Assembly: GCF_024585165.1 (NCBI RefSeq) | Contig: NZ_CP029008.1 | Coordinates: 682,001-746,000 of the forward strand | DNA: 64,000 nucleotides | From: Bradyrhizobium sp. WBOS07 | GTDB lineage: Bacteria; Pseudomonadota; Alphaproteobacteria; Rhizobiales; Xanthobacteraceae | Reading direction: 5' to 3' | In this document: positions 32,459 to 40,385 of the stretch, piece after piece | How positions within the stretch are numbered: the first letter of the stretch is position 1 | How the letters are laid out: each line of letters starts with the position of its first letter | Translations under genes and position numbers: made by a program | The notes under the pieces: generated by a model | Seen by the model: the letters and a program-made list of their open reading frames with translations, nothing else | The model's database searches: none | What the model was told of the DNA's origin: nothing

Positions 32459-32960
32459 GCCTGCCGCTCCGATCACGATCGACGCCGTCTATGCCGCGCC
32501 GGGCTATCTGTTCCGGCGCATGCAGCAGATCGCGGTCTCGATCTTCATGGAGGAGTGCAAGGCGTTCGACCTGACCCCGGTGCAATATGCGGCACTGATC
32601 GCGATCCACACCCATCCCGGCATCGACGCCACTCGGCTGTCGGCGGTGATCGCCTTCGACCGCTCCACGCTCGGCAGCGTGATCGAGCGGCTGCAGGCCA
32701 AGGACTATGTCGAGCGCAAGCCGGCGCCCGAGGACAAGCGCATCAAGCTGCTCTATCTGACCAAGTCTGGCGCCGCGATCCTGCGCGAGATCATCCCCGC
32801 CGTCGAGCGCGCCCAGCTGCGCATGCTGGAGCCGCTGAAGCCGGCGGACCGCAAGACGCTGATGGGGCTCCTGTCGCAGCTCGTCGACCTCAACAACGAG
32901 GCCTCACGCGTGCCGCTGCGGGCCGAGGATGCGCTGGAGCATCTGGGCAAGACGGGATGA
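32448..32960 (+). CDS. MarR-family transcriptional regulator
   Basis: The 170-residue protein is a winged-helix MarR regulator: LTPVQYAALIAIHTHPGID, ATRLSAVIAFDRSTLGSVIERL (recognition helix) and ERKPAPEDKRIKLLYLT (wing), within about residues 40-110. It sits at the end of the isomerase transcript, inside the aromatic cluster, and is the natural candidate to bind the CAGTATACTG sites at 31651 and 35889. The ligand may be an aromatic CoA ester or the free acid; this is inference. The ATG at 32448 starts within the isomerase gene end. Confidence 0.9.
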   Translation: MPSKPAAPITIDAVYAAPGYLFRRMQQIAVSIFMEECKAFDLTPVQYAALIAIHTHPGIDATRLSAVIAFDRSTLGSVIERLQAKDYVERKPAPEDKRIKLLYLTKSGAAILREIIPAVERAQLRMLEPLKPADRKTLMGLLSQLVDLNNEASRVPLRAEDALEHLGKTG

Positions 32961-32992
32961 GGGGGCGCCACGGCGAGCCCAGCGCGAGATCT

Positions 32993-33083
32993 CGTAGGGT
33001 GGGCAAAGGCGCAAAGCGCCGTGCCCACGATCTCTCTCAAACGGATCCGAAGTCGTGGGCACGCTCCGCTTTGCCCACCCTAC
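32993..33083. repeat. dispersed palindromic element, copy 2 (family A)
   Basis: CGTAGGGTGGGCAAAG (32993-33008) faces CTTTGCCCACCCTAC (33069-33083), as in the copies at 30474 and 62760. It fills the convergent gap between the MarR gene and the CoA-ligase gene. Confidence 0.85.
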
Positions 33084-33107
33084 AATTGCAGTGCGTGGAT
33101 CTCCGCC

Positions 33108-34721
33108 TCACATCCGCAGCAAGGCCTGCCGGTCGATCTTCCCCGTGCCGGTCTTCGGCAGCTCGTCGATGAAGATGACCTCGCGCGGATATTTGTAGGG
33201 CAGCAGCCTGCCCTTGACGTAATCCTGCAGCCGCCGCGTCGTCTCACCCTGGTTGGCCGCGCGGTTGTTCATCACCACCACCGCCTTCAGCGTCATGCGG
33301 CGGTCCGGCAGTTCGGCGGCGAACACCGCGCATTCGCGGATATCGGGGTGGTCGGCAAGGCACAGCTCGACCTCGAGCGGATAGACCCATTGGCCGGAGA
33401 TCTTGATCAGATCATCGGCGCGGCCGCGGAAGAAGTGGAAGCCGTCGGCATCCCTGACGAAGCGGTCGCCGGTGTAGATCCACCCTTCCTCGCGGATGGT
33501 CTCGGCGGATTTGTCCGGCCGATTCCAGTACAGCGGCGTGTTGGAATCGCCGCGGACCCACAGGATGCCTTCCTCGTTGTCGCCGACCTCGCGACCGTCC
33601 TTGTCGCGCAGCGCGACCTCGTAGCCGGGGACGCGCAGGCCCGCGGCGCCGAGCTTCTTCTGCCCGGGCCGGTTGGAGAGATAGATGTGCAGCACCTCGG
33701 TGGAGCCGAGGCCTTCGACGATCTCAAGGCCGGTGAGCGTCTTCCAGCCGTTGAAGACCTCGGCCGAAAGCACTTCGGCGGCGGAGAGGGACATGCGGAG
33801 TGACGAGAAGTCGGTCTTGTCCGCGCCCTCGGCCTTGGTCAGCGCCGTATACAGCGTCGGCAGGCCGAAGAAGACCGTCGGCCTGTGCTGCGCGATCGCT
33901 GCGAAGATCGCCGCGGGTTTCGGCTGGCCCGGCAGCAGCAGCGTTGCAGCTCCCGCCGAGAACGGGAAGGTGACGGAATTGCCGAAGCCGTAGGCGAAGA
34001 AGATCTTCGGCACGGAGAAGCAGATGTCGTCAGGCGTCAGCTTCAGGATGTTCTGCGCGAAGGCGAGATCGCTATAGGCCATGTCGTGCTGGAGATGCAC
34101 GATGCCCTTGGGCCGGCCGGTTGAGCCGGAGGAATACATCCAGAACGCCATCTCGTTGCGATGCGTGGAGACTTCGGCCAGCTGGGCCGGGAATTGCGCC
34201 AGCCAGTCGGCTGCCGCAACCGCTCTCGGCACCGCGTGATCGCCCGCCGCGCCGTTGGCGACGATCAGCGTATGCAGCCTGGTGTCCTTGCAGGCCTCCG
34301 CATTGAAGCGCGCGCAGAATTCGGCGTCCGCCACCGCAACTTCCGCCCCGGAATCGGCGAGATAGAATTGCAGCAGGTCGGGCGGCGTCAGCGTGTTGAT
34401 CAGCAGCGGCACGAAGCCGGCGCGCACCGCGCCGAAGAACGCGGCCGGATAGGCCGGCGTGTCGTCGAGGAACAGCAGCACGCGGTCGCCGCGCTTCAGG
34501 CCGAGCGAAGCAAAGCCGTTGCCCCAGCGGCAGGCCTCCGCGCACAGCTCGGCATAGGTCCGCGTGCCCGCGGGGCCCAACAGCGCCAGCTTGTCGCCGC
34601 GGCCCTTGGCGAGGTTGTCGAACAGCACCCGGCTGGCGTTGTAGAGCTCGGGAACGGCAAAGCCGATCTCGCGCGCTCCCGCGCTGTCGGCGGGCACCCG
34701 GTCGCGAATCTCGTCGCTCAT
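33108..34721 (-). CDS. benzoate-CoA ligase family enzyme
   Basis: The 537-residue AMP-forming ligase resembles benzoate, hydroxybenzoate and 2-aminobenzoate CoA ligases. It has the P-loop MYSSGSTGRPKGIVH, GLPTLYTAL, GLGSTEVLHIY (A5 motif in this subfamily), IYTGDRFVRDADGF and the catalytic Lys in LPKTGTGKIDRQALL. It would convert an aromatic acid to its CoA ester. Its ATG overlaps the stop of the FAD hydroxylase (ATGA), which fixes the two-gene operon. Given the gentisate dioxygenase close by, salicylate or 3-hydroxybenzoate is a reasonable substrate guess. Confidence 0.88.
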   Translation of the reverse strand: MSDEIRDRVPADSAGAREIGFAVPELYNASRVLFDNLAKGRGDKLALLGPAGTRTYAELCAEACRWGNGFASLGLKRGDRVLLFLDDTPAYPAAFFGAVRAGFVPLLINTLTPPDLLQFYLADSGAEVAVADAEFCARFNAEACKDTRLHTLIVANGAAGDHAVPRAVAAADWLAQFPAQLAEVSTHRNEMAFWMYSSGSTGRPKGIVHLQHDMAYSDLAFAQNILKLTPDDICFSVPKIFFAYGFGNSVTFPFSAGAATLLLPGQPKPAAIFAAIAQHRPTVFFGLPTLYTALTKAEGADKTDFSSLRMSLSAAEVLSAEVFNGWKTLTGLEIVEGLGSTEVLHIYLSNRPGQKKLGAAGLRVPGYEVALRDKDGREVGDNEEGILWVRGDSNTPLYWNRPDKSAETIREEGWIYTGDRFVRDADGFHFFRGRADDLIKISGQWVYPLEVELCLADHPDIRECAVFAAELPDRRMTLKAVVVMNNRAANQGETTRRLQDYVKGRLLPYKYPREVIFIDELPKTGTGKIDRQALLRM

Positions 34722-35869
34722 GCCTCGTCTCCGCCGTCGTTTCCATCACCCCTGGCCGCCTCGTAGCGGGCCATGAAGGCCGGCGACATTGCGCGCAGCC
34801 GGGAATCGTCGATCCGGCCCGAGCGGGTGATGTAGCTGTAGGCGAAATCCATCAGCGGAAGCTTCATGTGCTCGGCAAAGTGCTCGTACCAGAACGCCGA
34901 GGTGCGCGCGGCATTGACGAGCTTCTGCACCACCGGCTTGCGCGCGGCCTGGTAGCGATGCAGGGCGGTCGCAAGATGCGCATCCGATTCCAGCGCCTTG
35001 ACCAGCGCGATGGCGTCCTCGATGGCAAGCCGCGTGCCCGAGCCGATCGAGAAATGCGCCGAGTGCAGGGCGTCCCCGAGCAGCACCATGTTCTTGAACG
35101 ACCAGTGTTCGTTCCAGACCCAGGGAAAGTTGCGCCAAACCGATTTGTTGGAGACGAGGCAATGGCCGCCCAGCGTGTCCGCGAACACTTCTTCGCAGAC
35201 GCCCTTGGACTGCTCGACGTCCTTGTAGGCGAAGCCATAGGCCTGCCAGGTCGCGTGGTCGCATTCGACCAGGAAGGTGCTCATGGCCGGCGAGTAGCGG
35301 TAATGATGGGCGTTGAAGGCGCCGCGGTCGGTCTTCACGAAGGTCTGCGACAGCGTGTCGAAGCGCTTCGAGGTGCCGTACCAGACGAACTTGTTGGAGG
35401 AATAGGACAGCGAGGTGCCGAAATCGCCCTCATAGGCGCGGCGCACCAGCGAGTTCAGGCCGTCGGCGGCGACGATCAAATCGTGGCCATGGAGCTGGTC
35501 GATGGCGTGGATCTGCGTATCGAAGCGGGGCGTGACGCCGACGTCGAGCGCGCGCTGCTGCAGGAATCGGAGCAGCTCCAGCCGCCCGATCGAGGAGAAG
35601 CCGACCCCGTCGATGGCGACGCTGTCGCCGCCGAGGTTCAGCGTGATGTTCTCCCAGCTCTCCATGTGCGGCGCGATCGCGTCGACCGTCTCGGGGTCGT
35701 CGGCGCGCAGGAATTCCAGCGCCTGGTCGGAGAACACGACGCCAAAGCCCCAGGTCGCGTCGGCCGGGTTCTGTTCGAACAGGTCGACCTGATCCTCGGG
35801 GTGACGCTTCTTCCAGAGATAGGCGAAATAGAGCCCAGCGGGGCCCCCGCCAATCACGGCGATCCGCAA
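34718..35869 (-). CDS. FAD-dependent aromatic-acyl-CoA hydroxylase-like monooxygenase
   Basis: The 383-residue flavoprotein has the FAD motif IAVIGGGPAGLYFAYLWKK (residues 2-20), the DG motif region IVAADGLNS and MVLLGDALHSAHFSIGSG, as in class A hydroxylases. It resembles the monooxygenase part of 2-aminobenzoyl-CoA monooxygenase/reductase and salicylyl-CoA 5-hydroxylases. With the coupled ligase it would hydroxylate an aromatic CoA ester, plausibly yielding gentisyl-CoA. It is transcribed from a promoter sharing the operator of the gentisate gene. The substrate is inferred only from context. Confidence 0.82.
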   Translation of the reverse strand: MRIAVIGGGPAGLYFAYLWKKRHPEDQVDLFEQNPADATWGFGVVFSDQALEFLRADDPETVDAIAPHMESWENITLNLGGDSVAIDGVGFSSIGRLELLRFLQQRALDVGVTPRFDTQIHAIDQLHGHDLIVAADGLNSLVRRAYEGDFGTSLSYSSNKFVWYGTSKRFDTLSQTFVKTDRGAFNAHHYRYSPAMSTFLVECDHATWQAYGFAYKDVEQSKGVCEEVFADTLGGHCLVSNKSVWRNFPWVWNEHWSFKNMVLLGDALHSAHFSIGSGTRLAIEDAIALVKALESDAHLATALHRYQAARKPVVQKLVNAARTSAFWYEHFAEHMKLPLMDFAYSYITRSGRIDDSRLRAMSPAFMARYEAARGDGNDGGDEA

Positions 35870-35887
35870 CGTCTGCCTCCCTAATTG

Positions 35888-35917
35888 ACAGTATACTTAC
35901 TATCTAGGGGTAGACTA
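35888..35917 (-). promoter_or_regulatory. hydroxylase operon promoter/operator
   Basis: GACAGTATACT at 35887-35897 matches the gentisate-promoter site; on the minus strand TATACT (35895-35890) is a good -10 box and a weak -35-like TTAGTC lies 17 bases upstream. The palindrome core CAGTATACT overlaps the -10, as expected for a repressor operator. Confidence 0.65.
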
Positions 35918-36064
35918 ATGTGCTCCGGCGTCCGGCGCCAGCGGAATTATCCGCCGAGCGCGGGCACCGAAACTCATCGTCGGACACACGTTTTGCGCGC
36001 ATCCAACCGTCAGTCCGAATCATAGCCAAACCGCGCCGGCTTGGCTATTCGCGGGTCAGACAAG

Positions 36065-36922
36065 CTATCGCGCCGCGAATCGCGCCAGCACGTCCCTGCA
36101 CGCCGGTGACAGCGACGCGACATTGCTGGCCAGGCACTGAATGATGCGGCCGCCGCCGGCCTCGACGCCGGCGCAGATGGTGCGGATGTCGGCGCCGCAG
36201 GCCGATTGGGCGACGAACAGCTGTTCGCGCGGCCGCAAGGGGCGCAGCACGAGCACGGTCGGCGCCGCGGCAGGCGCGGCTGCAGCGGCTCCCGGCGGCG
36301 CAGCGGGAGCCGCCGCGCCAGCGCCGGTCGCAGCGCTGACGGCCTTCTCGCAGGCTGGCGAGACCTTCGCCTTGTTCTTCTCCAGGCATTCGAGCGCGGC
36401 CGTTCCGCCCGGCGGCACGCTGGCGCAGACCTTGGGATAATCGCTGCGGCAGGAGCTCTTGATCGCAGCAAGCTGCGCGCTGCTGGGCTGCTTGGGCGCG
36501 GCGGCCTTCGGCGCCGCGGCCGGCTTCGCAGCGGGAGCGGATTCAGCCTTCGGTGCGGCAGGTGCCGGCGCCGGCTCGGCTTTGGGGGCCGCTTCCTTGA
36601 CCGTTTCCTTGGGTGCAGCTTCGGTCTTCGGCGGGGTGGGAGCAGCCTCGGCTTTCGGCGCCGCCGGCGGAGCGATCGCGCGAACCGCGGTCTGACATCC
36701 CGGCGAGAGGCTCGACACGTTCTTCTGCAGACATTGAAACGCTTCCGTGCCGCCGGGCGTCACGCTCGAGCAATGCGCCATGAAGTCCGAGCGGCACGCG
36801 GACCTGATGGCGCTCTTCTGGGCGTCGGTCGGCGCCTGCGCGAACGCGCCTGTTGCAGTTGCGAACAGTGCCGCCGCCAGCAACGCCTTGCGCGTTGCGA
36901 CTTGTTTCAACGTGTTGACCAT
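36065..36922 (-). CDS. secreted triple Cys-rich-repeat protein
   Basis: The 285-residue protein has a signal peptide (about residues 1-28, AAALFATATGAFA) and three copies of a roughly 45-residue four-Cys module: CRSDFMAHCSSVTPGG with CLQKNVSSLSPGC, CRSDYPKVCASVPPGG with CLEKNKAKVSPAC, and CGADIRTICAGVEAGG with CLASNVASLSPAC. This is the Golgi-apparatus-protein-1-type Cys-rich repeat. The modules are joined by Ala/Pro/Lys linkers (KAEAAPTPPKTEAAPKE), likely disordered. Periplasmic or surface location with disulfides is inferred; function is unknown. Confidence 0.85.
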   Translation of the reverse strand: MVNTLKQVATRKALLAAALFATATGAFAQAPTDAQKSAIRSACRSDFMAHCSSVTPGGTEAFQCLQKNVSSLSPGCQTAVRAIAPPAAPKAEAAPTPPKTEAAPKETVKEAAPKAEPAPAPAAPKAESAPAAKPAAAPKAAAPKQPSSAQLAAIKSSCRSDYPKVCASVPPGGTAALECLEKNKAKVSPACEKAVSAATGAGAAAPAAPPGAAAAAPAAAPTVLVLRPLRPREQLFVAQSACGADIRTICAGVEAGGGRIIQCLASNVASLSPACRDVLARFAAR

Positions 36923-37075
36923 CCGGATGAATTCCTGCCCCTGTCGATATTGTTCGACGCTTCATCAAGGTCGCGCGCAATCGTCGCGAGTGATGCTTCG
37001 CGAGCGATATCATTGGCCGCTTCGGCCGCTACCGCAAGCAGATTGTGCCGGCGCGATGACGATGTGCCGGCGTGG

Positions 37076-38077
37076 TCAGAGCCTGACCATGCGCTTGCCG
37101 CGGTTCTCGCCCGCGAGCAATCCGATCAGCGCCTTCGGCGTGTTCTCGAGGCCGGCGATGATGTCTTCCTGCACCTTCAGCTTGCCGGACTTGACCCACG
37201 CCTGGAGATCGGCGAGCGCGCGCTGGCTCTCCTTCATGTAGTCCATCACGATGAAGCCCTGCATGACCAGCCGCTTCACCACGATCAGTCCCGGCACGCC
37301 GCGCGGGCCGTGCGCTGCGGGCACGCCGTCATATTGCGAGATCGCGCCGCAGCAGGCGATGCGGCCGTAATTGTTCATCTGCGGCAGGCAGGCTTCGAGA
37401 ATGTCGCCGCCGACATTGTCGAAATAGACGTCGATGCCATCAGGAGCAGCCGCACGCAGCGCCTTGAACAATGCGCCGTCCTTGTAGTCGACCGCGGCAT
37501 CGAAGCCGAGCTCGGAGGTCAGCCAGCTGCACTTCTCAGCGCCGCCTGCGATGCCGATGACGCGGCATCCCCTGATCTTGGCGATCTGCCCGACGATCGA
37601 GCCGACCGAGCCCGCCGCCGCCGAGACCACCACGGTCTCCCCCTCCTTGGGCTTGCCGATCTCGAGCAGGCCGAAATAGGCGGTGAGGCCGGCGATGCCG
37701 AACACGCTGAGCAGATGCGTCATCGGTTCGAGCTTCGGCATCCTGGTGAGATGCTTCGCCGGCACCGCCGCATATTCCTGCCAGCCGGTGTCGCCGAACA
37801 CGATGTCGCCGGGCGCAAGCTCGGGCGCCTTCGAGCTGACGACCTCGGCAATGGCGCCGCCGGCCATCACGCTGTTGGCCTCGACCGCGGAGCGATAGGT
37901 CGCGCCGTGCATCCAGGCGCGGTTGGCGGCGTCGAGTGAAATGTACCGCACGCGCAGCAGGGCCTCGCCGTCTTTCGGTTCCGGCATTGCGCCGTCGATC
38001 ATCTTGAAATGCTCGAGGCCGAGCTTGCCGCCGGGTTTTTCGACCAGCAGGATCTGGCGATTGGCGTTGCCGCTCAT
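37076..38077 (-). CDS. MDR-family NADP-dependent oxidoreductase (CurA/LTB4DH-like)
   Basis: This 333-residue zinc-independent medium-chain reductase has the NADP-binding VVVSAAAGSVGSIVGQIAK and VYFDNVGGDILEACLPQMNN of the 15-oxoprostaglandin/leukotriene B4 reductase and curcumin-reductase group. It reduces alpha,beta-unsaturated carbonyls. The ATG at 38077 (MSGNANRQILL) has the usual start of the family; the frame back to 38146 is unconserved. No operon partner is evident. Confidence 0.9.
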   Translation of the reverse strand: MSGNANRQILLVEKPGGKLGLEHFKMIDGAMPEPKDGEALLRVRYISLDAANRAWMHGATYRSAVEANSVMAGGAIAEVVSSKAPELAPGDIVFGDTGWQEYAAVPAKHLTRMPKLEPMTHLLSVFGIAGLTAYFGLLEIGKPKEGETVVVSAAAGSVGSIVGQIAKIRGCRVIGIAGGAEKCSWLTSELGFDAAVDYKDGALFKALRAAAPDGIDVYFDNVGGDILEACLPQMNNYGRIACCGAISQYDGVPAAHGPRGVPGLIVVKRLVMQGFIVMDYMKESQRALADLQAWVKSGKLKVQEDIIAGLENTPKALIGLLAGENRGKRMVRL

Positions 38078-38146
38078 GGCGTTTTCCTCATTGATGTCTT
38101 GACGATTATTGATGCAGCCGCCGCAAACGAGACGTGCGAGCCGCAT

Positions 38147-38626
38147 GTGTTGTGCGCCGCACGAAGGCTAGAGCGCCGCGTTCGATTTCACAACGGGAAC
38201 ATCCTGCCAACGGCTGGACGCCAGGGCCGCCTCGTGCCGACGAAATCTGGTCTTGCATCACCCGCGCATCGCCGCAGCCGGCCAAACACCCAGCGATCGC
38301 GCCGTCACGTGTCTGGCCGTGAAAGTCCGCAACTCCATGCGCTGCTGCATGTAAAGCTGCCCCGCCACCATTGTCACGGCCGTGCAGGCGAGGACGAGCA
38401 TCGCCAGAGCCAATTGGTGCGCTTCGTTCCTGTCCGCAGTCCGAAAGATGGGAGCCGCGGATTTCTAGTTGCGAAGCGGACGGTGCGACGTTGATTTGCA
38501 CAGCTTCGGAGGTTGAATTCTCTCCGGCAGACTACTTAGGGGACTCGCCCTAAGATAAGCCGCGCAATCGCGCGGCCCGGCGGTTCCGTTTAACAATGCC
38601 TTGCGGAACAGAGTTCGGAGAGCCCA
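38147..38626. other. intergenic region, possible decayed minus-strand small frame
   Basis: No confident gene is seen. On the minus strand an open frame with an ATG near 38402 reads MLVLACTAVTMVAGQLYMQQ and ends near 38262; its hydrophobic start looks protein-like but has no good upstream context, so it may be a remnant. Near 38590 there is GTTCCG...CGGAAC pairing just before the small gene at 38627. Confidence 0.35.
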
Positions 38627-38827
38627 ATGAATCATTCGATTTATAGCGCCGACCGCGCCACTCACGCGAGGATCGTCATCGTCGCGCTGCTGGTTGCTAC
38701 GGCCGTCGCTGGTCTTGCCGTTTCCCTCCACGCCAGCGCGAGAACCGTATCCGTCGAGAGAACCGCCGTGTTCAAGCCTGGCAAGCCGGTGGTTCTGAGC
38801 GGTTTGTCCATCGTTGCCGCTCCCTGA
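38627..38827 (+). CDS. small single-span membrane protein
   Basis: This is a 66-residue product with GGAGAG 7 bases before the ATG. One hydrophobic segment (IVIVALLVATAVAGLAVSL, residues 16-34) follows a short basic start, and the tail (FKPGKPVVLSG) is hydrophilic. No domain is recognised. It is followed after 14 bases by a second tiny membrane-protein frame at 38842, so a two-gene transcript is possible. Confidence 0.6.
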   Translation: MNHSIYSADRATHARIVIVALLVATAVAGLAVSLHASARTVSVERTAVFKPGKPVVLSGLSIVAAP

Positions 38828-38841
38828 CCCGAGGATCCGCG

Positions 38842-38955
38842 ATGCGAGTGAGCAGAATCGAGAGCGGCGTTGCCACCGAGCCGTTTGACCCGGCGTTTTG
38901 GTCCGTCGCAGTCGTCCTCGGCGGGGCGGTCGTCTATCTCGCCTGCCTGATCTAG
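38842..38955 (+). CDS. tiny membrane protein (37 residues)
   Basis: The frame from the ATG at 38842 encodes MRVSRIESG, then a hydrophobic helix (FWSVAVVLGGAVVYLACLI) ending at a TAG at 38953-38955. GAGGATCCGC precedes the ATG by a suitable distance. It follows the small membrane protein at 38627 by 14 bases. Membrane location is inferred; function is unknown, and a chance frame is not excluded. Confidence 0.5.
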   Translation: MRVSRIESGVATEPFDPAFWSVAVVLGGAVVYLACLI

Positions 38956-39197
38956 CGGGCCGGGAGCCTGTCGGCGGCCGATGCGGTCCTGCGAGAATTG
39001 CAGCGTGCGCGCCGCCGTATCTCTTTGTTGTTTGCGCTGGCGCAACCGACACGAGCAGGACGTGCGATAACGTCTTGGAGCCTGGCGGCTCTCTCTGAAA
39101 CTCGATGCAGTTGCCGGGGTAACGAGGCTCGGTACTCCGGGCCTCGTTCCATTTTGCCGATTGGCTGTCGCAGGATATCGGCGCCAGCGCTGGCGGC

Positions 39198-40013
39198 TCA
39201 GTGCTCTGGCTCGAACACCCGGTCCAGCGCCGCGTCGTACGTCGCTTGCACCAGCTCCGGATGCAGCTTCGCCAGGGCCTCCATCATCACGCCGGAATTG
39301 ATCTCGAGCACGCGCCATGCACCGTCGACGCGAACCACGTCGATCGACGCAAAGACAATGCCGATGGCGCGCGCGGCGTCGGCCGCGAGCTTGACGCAGG
39401 CCGTGCGGACATCGCCATCCTCCAGCAGCACCGGCCTTGCGCCGGCATCGAGATTGTGTCGCCAATCCGTGCCGCGCCGCTTGCTGTAGACGACGCGCGG
39501 CGCGTCATCCAGCAGCACCACACGCACCTCGTCCTCGATCGCGACATAGGGCGAGATCACGAGTCCGGTGCTCATCGAGAAGACCTCGCCGGCCGCGCGA
39601 TCGAGTTCTGCCTCGGTCGTCACCTTGAACACCGAGCGGCCCGATGTTCCCTCGTTCGGCTTCACCACCACCCCTTGCGGATTGTCGCCAAGCAGCTCGA
39701 GCATGGCCTCCCGCCAGCCGGCGCCGACCACGTTGCTGCCCAGCTTCGGATTGAGGAAGAGCTGGTGCGGAATGCAGGGGACGCGCTCCAGCGTCAGCAC
39801 CTCGGCAGTGGCCGATTTGTCGTTGGCGAGACGGTGCGCGATCGCGCTGTTGAGGCCGATGTCGTAACCGAAGGCGAAGCGGCGCATCTGGCCCCGGCGC
39901 ATCGCGATCAGCCAGCCGCCGGCGCGGACATCGACGGCGATGCCGTGGTCCGCGCAATAGCGCCGGATCGCCCGCACGAAGATTCGCTCGCCGCCTGCCA
40001 AATCGCCTGTCAT
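39198..40013 (-). CDS. RimK-like ATP-grasp enzyme
   Basis: The 271-residue protein has an ATP-grasp core: GVVVKPNEGTSGRSVFKV (the nucleotide-binding Lys/Gly loop) and the metal-binding VRVDGAWRVLEINSGVMM with Glu and Asn. It fits the RimK/D-Ala-D-Ala-ligase/cyanophycin-synthetase-like group that joins an amino acid or peptide through an acyl phosphate. No obvious acceptor protein or peptide gene flanks it. Substrate and product are unknown. Confidence 0.75.
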   Translation of the reverse strand: MTGDLAGGERIFVRAIRRYCADHGIAVDVRAGGWLIAMRRGQMRRFAFGYDIGLNSAIAHRLANDKSATAEVLTLERVPCIPHQLFLNPKLGSNVVGAGWREAMLELLGDNPQGVVVKPNEGTSGRSVFKVTTEAELDRAAGEVFSMSTGLVISPYVAIEDEVRVVLLDDAPRVVYSKRRGTDWRHNLDAGARPVLLEDGDVRTACVKLAADAARAIGIVFASIDVVRVDGAWRVLEINSGVMMEALAKLHPELVQATYDAALDRVFEPEH

Positions 40014-40385
40014 GTCTCTTGTCGTTCCCCGTCGCCGAAAGCCGCAAAAATGCGGGCAACGGCGTCAATCGCGCGGAAAATCAGAGCTATTCTTAATGAA
40101 ATTCTCGCGAGCGCGACGGAAATTAAGTGCTGCAATCGAGCCCTGGAGGGAAAAGAAATTGCCTGTCCGGCGGGCGAGGCAGCAGATTCATTAATGATGG
40201 TCCAATTCCGCCGCGAATGCCGGTTTGATCGGCATCAATTGCAGCCGAAACGAGGTTGATTATTGGTCTCAATGGCGTAGATCACACACGCGAAATCCTC
40301 CGCCATGGCAATGGTGTCCGCCCTGTTTTCGGGGCCGGGCAACGCTGTTGCCCGAAAACCGCAATAATTCGGAATATCGAAAATC
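40014..40385. promoter_or_regulatory. long upstream region of fpr with a hairpin
   Basis: This 372-bp gap holds no credible gene. An 8-bp hairpin CGGGCAAC-GCT-GTTGCCCG is at 40336-40354, about 30 bases before the fpr start, and could be in its leader RNA. AT-rich patches around 40085-40130 might be promoter. Nothing else was seen. Confidence 0.4.

Noticed and set aside
30474..33083. Family A repeats considered as a CRISPR or transposon ends
   Set aside because: No regular spacer array and no transposase; single palindromic units at gene ends fit dispersed hairpin repeats.
40336..40354. Hairpin upstream of fpr considered as a riboswitch
   Set aside because: Only an 8-bp stem with a 3-base loop and no conserved aptamer features could be seen.
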